A stretch of DNA of 6,022 bases from assembly GCA_030604585.1 (NCBI GenBank), contig JAUVVP010000145.1, forward strand, positions 1 through 6,022, written 5' to 3'. The notes beneath the pieces were generated by a model. That model ran no database searches, was not told the DNA's origin, and saw only the letters and a program-made list of their open reading frames with translations. Shown piece by piece: positions 1 to 5,004 of this stretch. The stretch is from Planctomycetota bacterium (GTDB lineage Bacteria; Planctomycetota; Brocadiia; SM23-32). The position numbers and the translations under genes are program-made. Numbering within the stretch: position 1 is the stretch's first letter; the number at the start of each line of letters is the position of its first letter.

Positions 1-284
1 AGGCCGTGCATGAGTACGGGTGCAATCCGCAGGTCGTGCGATAGATGACGTGGGGGCCCAACAGCGAGGAGGCCCTGCTCGCCTTCGGGTTCGGGGACAT
101 CGCCCTGCATCGCATCTTCAGCAGGTGTGATCCTGAGAACGTCGCATCGGCGCGCGTGCTGGAGAAGATCGGCATGCAGCAGGAGGGCCGTCTGCGCCAG
201 CACGAGCGGGTACGCGGGAAGTGGCGGGACTCCTATGTCTACGCCATCCTGGAAGAGGAATGGGGCCCTGCCGCAGCCCCTTAG
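1..284 (+). pseudogene. Remnant of a RimJ/RimL-type GNAT N-acetyltransferase
   Basis: This looks like a broken GNAT-family acetyltransferase (acetyl-CoA-dependent, RimJ/RimL type). Reading from base 3 gives AVHEYGCNPQVVR, then a TAG at 42-44, then MTWGPNSEE. This matches the N-terminal region of the family, where an aromatic residue normally sits at the stop position (VVRYMxWGP). At about 66-77 the frame passes directly into ALLAFGFGDIALHRI, which belongs to the C-terminal third, followed by CDPENVASARVLEKIGM and a normal end at 282-284. About 80 residues seem to be missing, including the central strands and the acetyl-CoA-binding loop (R/QxxGxG/A). The ATG at 45 could start a 79-residue product, but it would lack the cofactor site. 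The start of the gene is outside the window. The gene converges on the tRNA that follows. The family call is confident; the decay is inferred from family memory rather than an alignment. Confidence 0.75.
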
Positions 285-324
285 CGTGCCCGTCCTGTCG
301 GCTCGCACGCGCTGTACGCGAAGA

Positions 325-400
325 TGGTGGGCGCAGCAGGACTCGAACCTGCGACTTCTACCGTGTGAAGGTAGCGCTCTCGCCACTGAGCTATGCGCCC
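325..400 (-). tRNA. tRNA-Val, anticodon CAC
   Basis: A complete cloverleaf reads on the minus strand from 400 to 328. The acceptor stem GGGCGCA/TGCGCCC is a perfect 7 bp. The D stem is GCTC/GAGC. The anticodon stem CTACC/GGTAG encloses loop TTCACAC, giving anticodon CAC, which reads the valine codon GUG. The variable loop has 5 nt and the T arm is GCAGG-TTCGAGT-CCTGC. The discriminator base is A at 328, and CCA is encoded at 327-325. The body is 73 nt, or 76 nt with CCA. It lies downstream of the DUF362 gene but has its own promoter, so it is probably transcribed separately. Confidence 0.96.
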
Positions 401-414
401 ACCCGTACTGCGCA

Positions 415-444
415 ACTATACCAGATGCCAGGCGGCACCGTCAA
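415..444 (-). promoter_or_regulatory. Sigma70-type promoter of tRNA-Val
   Basis: On the minus strand TTGACG (444-439) and TATAGT (420-415) are separated by 18 nt. Transcription would start near 408, leaving a leader of about 8 nt before the mature tRNA 5' end at 400. Each hexamer matches the consensus at 5 of 6 positions, and the placement fits a tRNA promoter. Confidence 0.75.
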
Positions 445-466
445 CCGCTGTGGCACCGCTCCCGGC

Positions 467-1468
467 TCAGGAATCTTCTTCCATGACGGGCAGGGACTGC
501 CAGTCCGCTGTGCCGAGGCCGGCTTCGTGGGCGTTCCTGACGAAGCCGATCTCGTCCGGCCCGTAGCCGAACAGATGCGCCCCGTAGGCGTCCACGGCCA
601 CCGGGTCGCGGCCGGCCACGATGCGCCGGGCCCCCTCGCGGGAGTTGTCCACGTCCTGAAGCGTCCCGCCGGTCGGCCCGTGCGTGCGCAGGACGCGGTA
701 GCAGTCCATCACGGTGAGGTCCACCTTGATGACGCGGTGCAGGTCGGGGATCTTGCGGTGAATCTGGGTGTGCAGCTTGCCCCGGTCGCCGGCCAGCATG
801 CCGAAGGCGTTCTTCAGGCCGATGCTCAGGCGGCTGGTGCCGTGATGCTTCAGGATCGGCACGTTGATGAGGACGTCGCAGAGGTCCGGGTCAACGAACT
901 CGCGGCAGAAGGGCCACTTCGGCAGCTCGAAGGCGTCGGGGATCTCCCACTCGACGGCGCGGTTCAGGTCCACGTAGCGCACCTCGGCCCCCGCCTCGGC
1001 GGCCGCGGCGGCGATGCCGCTCGCCTGGTAGGAGCGAGAGGGGTCCTTGCTTATAGTGTTGTCCATCACCTTGACGCGGCCGGCGCCGGCTTCCCGGCAC
1101 ATCTCCACCAGCGCCGCCACCACCCAAGGGTTGGTGTTGGTGGCCATCTGAGGCCCCCAGACCCAGGCGATGTTGGGCTTGATGACGACGGTCTGGCCCT
1201 TGCGGACCAGCTTCTCGATGCCGCCGAGCGCAGAGACGGCCCTGCGGGTCATGTCCATGACGAGGGGCTTTTCGTCCGCGCTCGTCTCCGCATCACCGTG
1301 GATGATGGACATGGCCGGGCTCAGGTCGTTGGCGGCGAAGTCCCGCAGCCGCGGCTCCCTCTCGTGGCGGGCCAGAGCGCGCAGGCCGGCCAGTCCCGCA
1401 GCGGCGGCCGTGCCCCCGATCAGGAAATCCCGCCGGCTCAGGTTGCCTCGTCCGTCCTCTTTCCCCAT
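467..1468 (-). CDS. DUF362 domain-containing protein with a twin-arginine signal
   Basis: This 333-residue protein belongs to the DUF362 family, whose biochemical role is not established. Residues 11-19 read SRRDFLIGG, followed by an Ala/Gly/Leu-rich stretch to about residue 32: a Tat signal, implying export of a folded protein. DUF362 features follow in order: VVIKPNI (94-100), the DVLINVPILKHH segment (198-209), GLKNAFGM (217-224) and DPVAVDA (288-294). I see no ferredoxin-type CxxCxxC cluster; some DUF362 proteins carry one. The frame is open up to 1702, with ATGs at 1702 and 1516. I chose 1468 because it puts the RR motif in a normal position and because the ATG at 1516 lies inside a perfect TATAAT box. 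No strong ribosome-binding site precedes 1468. The gene appears monocistronic, with 180 bp separating it from the upstream membrane-protein gene. Family assignment is strong; a redox or Fe-S role would be speculation. Confidence 0.9.
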   Translation of the reverse strand: MGKEDGRGNLSRRDFLIGGTAAAAGLAGLRALARHEREPRLRDFAANDLSPAMSIIHGDAETSADEKPLVMDMTRRAVSALGGIEKLVRKGQTVVIKPNIAWVWGPQMATNTNPWVVAALVEMCREAGAGRVKVMDNTISKDPSRSYQASGIAAAAAEAGAEVRYVDLNRAVEWEIPDAFELPKWPFCREFVDPDLCDVLINVPILKHHGTSRLSIGLKNAFGMLAGDRGKLHTQIHRKIPDLHRVIKVDLTVMDCYRVLRTHGPTGGTLQDVDNSREGARRIVAGRDPVAVDAYGAHLFGYGPDEIGFVRNAHEAGLGTADWQSLPVMEEDS

Positions 1469-1514
1469 CGGATCGGCCCCGGAAGGAATGGTAGCCGCCA
1501 GTCCGGCCGAAGCC

Positions 1515-1542
1515 ATTATACCCCGGGCTGTGAAGGCCGCAA
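1515..1542 (-). promoter_or_regulatory. Sigma70-type promoter of the DUF362 gene
   Basis: On the minus strand TTGCGG (1542-1537) precedes a perfect TATAAT (1520-1515) by 16 nt. Transcription would begin near 1508, about 40 nt upstream of the ATG at 1468. The alternative ATG at 1516 falls within the -10 box, so this promoter supports the shorter protein. The -35 element matches the consensus only at TTG. Confidence 0.6.
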
Positions 1543-1649
1543 AGGGGTGCACGGATGAAGCGGCGGCAGGCTCGAATGCAGGGCATGGGCACGCCCAAAG
1601 CGAGTTTGCGCGCAGCACCCACCGGAGGGCGGGCCGGTCGCGCCTCGCT

Positions 1650-2261
1650 TCATTCCCGTAGGGGGGCCGACCCGCGGATGGCGATCGCCTCGGCAACGGC
1701 ACTCAGCAGAAGTAAGGGAACGATGACCGTGATGTAGGCGCGGGCCCGGAGCACGAGCGCGTCAAGATACATCTCAGCGCCCGACTGCACGCCGTGCCCC
1801 ATGCCGATGCCCATCGCGATCGCGAACCAGAAGCAAGGCAGCTCGACCAACAGCACCAGCAGCCCGGACGCCGCCGTGAGGCCGGGCCGGGGCGCCCACT
1901 GCGTGGAACTCCGCCTGCCGGCCTCGAGCATCTCCTCCTCGTGCCGGGCCATGCCGAGGATGATGCCGATGTTGAGGCCGGTCCAGATGCCGAACACCTT
2001 GGGCAGGAGGGGATGGAACCCGCTGGCCATGTAGACGAATATCGCGACGGAGTTGAAGCAGAAGATGACGCAGCTCATCCGCGCGATGCTTGGAGATGGC
2101 CCGATGAGCCCGAGCACCAGGCGGAACATGGCCAGGGGGCAGCGGGCCGCCGCCTCGAGGCGGTAGTGGACGACGGGCCACGAGACGAAGAGACCTGCCG
2201 CGAACAGCAGAGCCGCGTGAACGGCCAGCCGAAAGTGGTCGCGAAGGACGAACTCAAGCAT
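1650..2261 (-). CDS. SpoIIM/DUF95-like integral membrane protein
   Basis: This 203-residue protein has about five membrane helices, near residues 10-31, 63-82, 87-104, 129-153 and 173-195. The second and third helices carry the SpoIIM/DUF95 pattern: CFNSVAIFVYMASG, then GIWTGLNIGIILG. The fourth matches the family HGxxElpA helix in a degenerate form: LLVELPCFWFAIAMGIGMG. The last matches its closing helix (ITVIVPLLLLSAVAEA). In Bacillus, SpoIIM acts in engulfment, but most family members occur in non-sporulating bacteria and archaea with unknown roles. No sporulation gene is nearby, so I assign no sporulation function. The gene begins 70 bp after the methyltransferase stop and may be co-transcribed with it. 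No clear ribosome-binding site precedes the ATG at 2261, and I see no nearby alternative start in frame. Confidence 0.75.
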   Translation of the reverse strand: MLEFVLRDHFRLAVHAALLFAAGLFVSWPVVHYRLEAAARCPLAMFRLVLGLIGPSPSIARMSCVIFCFNSVAIFVYMASGFHPLLPKVFGIWTGLNIGIILGMARHEEEMLEAGRRSSTQWAPRPGLTAASGLLVLLVELPCFWFAIAMGIGMGHGVQSGAEMYLDALVLRARAYITVIVPLLLLSAVAEAIAIRGSAPLRE

Positions 2262-2331
2262 GGCGCTTCGAACAAGTAAGCGACACGGGCAGCGGACAGC
2301 CGATAGGCAATGACCTGCACGCCATGATCAC

Positions 2332-3069
2332 CTACGACTCCTTTTCGATCACGGCCACGTAGGCCGAGCCGGCCGAGTCAACGAAACGGCCGACCCGCCA
2401 CCCGGTCCCATCCAGTATCCGCCTCATCTCGTCCCTGGAGACCAGGAGGTAGTCGAACCATGGCGTCGCGTAGGTCTTGTACCTCACGCGGAGCCTCACC
2501 TGGCCGCCCATTCTTCCCCGCTCCCTGTTGCGTGCATGATACTTCCGGTGGCAGGGGTCGGTCGTCTGGTAAGGGTCGTTACTCTCAGCGATTATCCGTG
2601 CCTTCTCGCTGGTCATACTGTGGAATCGTCTGAGCAGCCACCCGGCCCGCTTGAAGCTGCCGAACAGCCCGAAGTTGTTCCCGTACATCAGGATGCTGTC
2701 GAACGTTCCCACCTTGCGGCTGAGCCGGGTTATGGACATGACCCTGGCGCGCCTCAGGCCCCTCAGCTTGCAGACCTTGATCGCCAGGGGCGAGATGTCT
2801 ATTCCGAGGACGTCCAGCCCCTTCTGCTGAAGGTACAGGGCGGCCCTGCCCGCCCCGCAGCCGATGTCCACGACCTTGCCCCTGGCCAGCCCTATCGCCT
2901 TCTTCTGGTGCGGCGGCCAGTCCCTGTACTCGGCGAAGTAGGCTGCCAGGCCTGCGGCGACGCCCACAAAGCCGTCATCCCGCTCGTCAACTTCATAGCC
3001 CCCCTGACCGCGGTAGAAGTCGCACATGGCATGGCCGTAAGCATCCTGGCTGTCAGTCAAACCACCCAT
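2332..3069 (-). CDS. Class I SAM-dependent methyltransferase
   Basis: This 245-residue protein is a Rossmann-fold methyltransferase that uses S-adenosylmethionine. Motif I is VVDIGCGAGR (66-75). The acidic end of strand 2 is GIDIS (89-93). TFDSILMYGNNFGLFG (122-137) is the strand-4 region, where the substrate often binds. The C-terminal half contains RVRYKTYATPWFDYLLVS (194-211) and ends in a strand-like YVAVIEK. The N-terminal extension (AYGHAMCDFYRGQGGYE) and GLRRARVMSITRLSR recall a family I have seen in diverse bacteria and archaea, but the substrate is unknown. Codon use is odd: AGG or AGA encode 13 of 28 Arg and ATA 5 of 11 Ile, against 2 of 10 and 2 of 19 in folD next door. No Shine-Dalgarno site precedes the ATG at 3069. 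A possible small ORF overlaps this start by 13 nt, so translation could be coupled. Confidence 0.88.
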   Translation of the reverse strand: MGGLTDSQDAYGHAMCDFYRGQGGYEVDERDDGFVGVAAGLAAYFAEYRDWPPHQKKAIGLARGKVVDIGCGAGRAALYLQQKGLDVLGIDISPLAIKVCKLRGLRRARVMSITRLSRKVGTFDSILMYGNNFGLFGSFKRAGWLLRRFHSMTSEKARIIAESNDPYQTTDPCHRKYHARNRERGRMGGQVRLRVRYKTYATPWFDYLLVSRDEMRRILDGTGWRVGRFVDSAGSAYVAVIEKES

Positions 3070-3146
3070 CGCCAGGCAATCCCGTGGCCAAACAGGATGA
3101 CGGTGGAAAGGAGGGCAAACAAGAGCCTTCGGGTCAGGCGCTCCAT
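3057..3146 (-). CDS. Possible 29-residue single-helix membrane peptide
   Basis: An ATG at 3146 opens a 29-codon frame that ends in TGA at 3059-3057, 13 nt inside the methyltransferase gene. The peptide starts MERLTRR, continues into the hydrophobic run LLFALLSTVILFGHGIA, and ends WRWVV. This is the pattern of one membrane helix with a positive N-terminus. Twenty-two of 29 sense codons end in G or C, which is compatible with coding in this G+C-rich sequence. A GTG three codons upstream (3155) is an alternative start. Both have only weak purine-rich upstream sequence (GGAAGG). The frame stays open further upstream into the end of folD, so it could be chance. It could also be a leader peptide coupled to the methyltransferase. 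I do not recognise a family. Confidence 0.28.
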   Translation of the reverse strand: MERLTRRLLFALLSTVILFGHGIAWRWVV

Positions 3147-3190
3147 GGCAGTCACCCGCCCTTCCAGCCGCGCGATCGGACGGAGAAACA

Positions 3191-3213
3191 GGGGCACCCC
3201 ATTCCCGGTGCCC
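3191..3213 (-). terminator. Hairpin directly after folD, candidate terminator
   Basis: GGGCACC (3192-3198) and GGTGCCC (3207-3213) form a perfect 7-bp G+C-rich stem with an 8-nt loop. On the minus strand the stem begins at the base after the folD TGA (3216-3214). The following sequence is CTGTTTCTCC, which has only a short, broken T-run. Position and stem strength fit a rho-independent terminator or an mRNA-stabilising 3' end for the MBL-folD transcript. Confidence 0.5.
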
Positions 3214-4083
3214 TCAGGCCTGACGGCGGGCGCACTCGACGGTGTTCTTCAGCAGCATGGCGGTTGTGACCAGGCCGACGCCGCCGGGCACGGGCGTTAT
3301 CATGGACGCCTTCTCACTGGCCGCCTCGAACTCGACGTCGCCGACGATCTTTGTCTTCTTCTTGCCCTCGACCTCGACCTTCACGCGGTTGATGCCGACG
3401 TCAATGATGACGGCGCCCTCCCTGACCATGTCGCCGCTGACCAGGCCGGCCTTCCCGGCGGCGACGATGAGCACCTCGGCCCGCCCGGTGTGCAGCGCCA
3501 GGTCCCGCGTGGCGATGTGGCAGCAGGTGACGGTCGGTGACTCCATCACGGACTGAAGCAGCATGACCAGCGTCGGTTTGCCCACGATCTCGCTGTGACC
3601 GATGACGACCGTCTCCTTGCCCTTCAGCTCGACGCCCGCATCCTGAAGCATGGCCACCACGGCGTAGGGCGTGCAAGGGGCCAGCGAGAAGTCGCCGTAG
3701 AAGAGCTTGCCGATGTTGGCGGGATGGACTCCCTCGACGTCCTTGTCGGGGTTTATCGCTTGCTGGACCTCGCGGGGGTCAACGCCTTCCGGCACGGGCA
3801 TCAGCAGGATGGTGCCGGTGACGCTGTCGTCGGCGTTGATCTCAGCGATGTGGGCCTTCAAGTCGGCGGCCGAGGAGCCGGGGTCCAGGTCATGCAGCTC
3901 GTATTCGATGCCGACCTCGGCGCATGCCTTCTCCTGGCTTTTGGCGTAGTACTTCGCCCCGGGGTTGTCGCTGGCGAGAATGCCGACCAGCTTGGGCGCC
4001 CGGCCGAGCGCCTCGACGTCCCGCCTGGCCTGATCCTTGATGGCTTCGGCGATAGGACCACCTTCGATGAGCTTTGCAGTCAT
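3214..4083 (-). CDS. folD: FolD-family methylene-THF dehydrogenase, cyclohydrolase site altered
   Basis: This 289-residue cytosolic protein has the normal FolD length. FolD oxidises 5,10-methylene-THF with NAD(P)+ and hydrolyses the methenyl product to 10-formyl-THF. Recognisable blocks are SDNPGAKYYAKSQEKACAEV (38-57), MPVPEGVDP (95-103), DKDVEGVHPANIG (113-125), CTPYAVVAML (137-146), the dinucleotide motif VIGHSEIVGKP (160-170) and PVPGGVGLVTTAMLLKNT (264-281). By ungapped comparison with E. coli FolD, the Tyr of the YVxxK motif is kept (Y46), but its catalytic Lys is Q50. The Gln of VQLPLP is L94, the Asp of KDVDG is E117, and the Arg of VVGRS is H163. The fold and dehydrogenase assignment are secure. 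Loss of cyclohydrolase activity is inferred from the Lys change. The start at 4083 is supported by AAGGAGG four bases upstream. The gene begins 67 bp after the MBL hydrolase stop, probably in one operon. Confidence 0.93.
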   Translation of the reverse strand: MTAKLIEGGPIAEAIKDQARRDVEALGRAPKLVGILASDNPGAKYYAKSQEKACAEVGIEYELHDLDPGSSAADLKAHIAEINADDSVTGTILLMPVPEGVDPREVQQAINPDKDVEGVHPANIGKLFYGDFSLAPCTPYAVVAMLQDAGVELKGKETVVIGHSEIVGKPTLVMLLQSVMESPTVTCCHIATRDLALHTGRAEVLIVAAGKAGLVSGDMVREGAVIIDVGINRVKVEVEGKKKTKIVGDVEFEAASEKASMITPVPGGVGLVTTAMLLKNTVECARRQA

Positions 4084-4087
4084 GCTG

Positions 4088-4094
4088 CCTCCTT
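4088..4094 (-). promoter_or_regulatory. Strong ribosome-binding site of folD
   Basis: AAGGAGG on the minus strand lies four bases (CAGC) before the folD ATG at 4083. It is by far the best Shine-Dalgarno sequence in the window and settles the start. Confidence 0.85.
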
Positions 4095-4150
4095 GCAGTT
4101 GTGGGAAGCGTCAAAGGACCTGTCACCAGGAAGAACACGGCGCGGCTGTG

Positions 4151-4858
4151 TCAGGCCCTCGTCCTGAGGAGCTTCTTCAGTTCCTCGCCTATCCAGTGCG
4201 CCGTCTTGGAGAGGCAGAACGGCCCATGGCCGGGATAGAGCACGTCCGGCGGGTCGTCCAGCAGCCGCTTCAGCGTCTCCAGGTAGGCGTCCGCGTCGTA
4301 GTCGGGCCGGTCGCGGAACTGCTCGAGGCCGGGCGCGCGCACCGCATCGCCGCAGAACAGCATCCGCCTGCCGTCGCAGATGACCTCATAGCCGACGGAG
4401 TCCGCCGAATGTCCCGGCAGATGGAGGGCCTTTACCACGCACGCGCCAAGCTCCACCTCCTCGCCGTCGGCCATCTCCGTGACCTCCTCAACGGGTATGA
4501 ACCGGCGATGGTAGTGGTATGAGACAGTAGCCAGGCCCCCGGTGCGCACGGCCTCGGCCGTGGCAGGGCCTGCCATGACCTCCACGTCGTTTCTGCGCAG
4601 GTCCTCGGCCGCCCCGGCGTGCGGCATGTGGGCGTGGGTCAGGAAGACGTGGGTGATGTCGCGCGGGTCCCACCCCATCTCGCGGATGTTCTCGAGGATG
4701 CCGGACAGGCTTTCTCCGCATCCGCAGTCGAACAGGATCAGCGGGTCGCCGGTGTTGACCAGATAGGTGTTGCAGTCGTTGGCGGGCCAGTCCAGGTATA
4801 CCATGTTGTAGTCCTGGCCGCCCACCAGGTGGACCGGACCGATCAGCCGCATCCCCAT
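4151..4858 (-). CDS. Metallo-beta-lactamase-fold hydrolase with HxHxPH metal motif
   Basis: This 235-residue protein is an MBL-fold hydrolase, a fold that usually binds two metal ions at the active site. In order: NTYLVNTGDPLILFDCGCG (30-48); the metal motif LTHAHMPHAGAAED (73-86); LPGHSADSVGYEV (147-159), supplying H150; LFCGDAVRAPGLEQ (167-180), supplying D171; and VLYPGHGPF (206-214), supplying H211. The canonical HxHxDH reads HAHMPH, so the second-site Asp is P79 (codon CCG). Other ligands are present. The layout resembles glyoxalase II-like and lactonase-like hydrolases; the substrate cannot be told. The frame opens with GTG at 4864, but GAGG at 4869-4866 sits seven bases from the ATG at 4858 and only one base from the GTG, so I chose 4858. 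It is the first gene of a probable unit with folD. Confidence 0.9.
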   Translation of the reverse strand: MGMRLIGPVHLVGGQDYNMVYLDWPANDCNTYLVNTGDPLILFDCGCGESLSGILENIREMGWDPRDITHVFLTHAHMPHAGAAEDLRRNDVEVMAGPATAEAVRTGGLATVSYHYHRRFIPVEEVTEMADGEEVELGACVVKALHLPGHSADSVGYEVICDGRRMLFCGDAVRAPGLEQFRDRPDYDADAYLETLKRLLDDPPDVLYPGHGPFCLSKTAHWIGEELKKLLRTRA

Positions 4859-4865
4859 CGCCACA

Positions 4866-4869
4866 CCTC
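4866..4869 (-). promoter_or_regulatory. Ribosome-binding site deciding the MBL hydrolase start
   Basis: GAGG on the minus strand is seven bases from the ATG at 4858 and one base from the in-frame GTG at 4864. The spacing favours the ATG. Confidence 0.6.
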
Positions 4870-4920
4870 GCCTGTGAAGGACTGCACTCGCCCGCGCGCT
4901 CAGGGCGAAGAGAGCACACC

Positions 4921-4949
4921 ATTTAAGGGCAAGGCGTCCGGGTTGTCAA
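4921..4949 (-). promoter_or_regulatory. Sigma70-type promoter of the MBL hydrolase-folD unit
   Basis: On the minus strand a perfect TTGACA (4949-4944) and TTAAAT (4926-4921) are separated by exactly 17 nt. Transcription would start near 4914, giving a leader of about 56 nt before the ATG at 4858. The -10 box matches the consensus at four of six positions. Confidence 0.7.
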
Positions 4950-5004
4950 GCGATGCCGCAGGAGGATGCGCAGCGTCAACACCGGGACGCCAAAGGCGCC
5001 GCGT

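Noticed and set aside
284..310. Inverted repeat GCGTGC/GCACGC between the acetyltransferase remnant and the tRNA, a possible bidirectional terminator
   Set aside because: The stem is only 6 bp with a 15-nt loop, and no T-run follows on either strand.
221..1558. Long plus-strand open frame of 445 codons
   Set aside because: It is the antisense shadow of the DUF362 gene and runs through the tRNA. Its translation is low-complexity and matches no family, while the minus strand encodes clear DUF362 motifs.
2075..2320. Minus-strand 81-codon frame starting at 2320
   Set aside because: It overlaps the N-terminal half of the SpoIIM-like gene in another frame and shows no domain pattern.
2262..2331. 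Searched for a separate promoter or ribosome-binding site for the SpoIIM-like gene
   Set aside because: No convincing -35/-10 pair or Shine-Dalgarno sequence was found. Co-transcription with the methyltransferase is the simpler reading.
2536..3540. Plus-strand open frame of 334 codons
   Set aside because: It crosses from the methyltransferase into folD antisense. Both minus-strand genes have clear motifs, so this is a shadow caused by high G+C.
4983..5001. Short hairpin (GGCGCC-TTT-GGCGTC on the minus strand) after the membrane protein stop
   Set aside because: It has a 3-nt loop, a wobble pair and no T-run. Such repeats are expected by chance in G+C-rich DNA.
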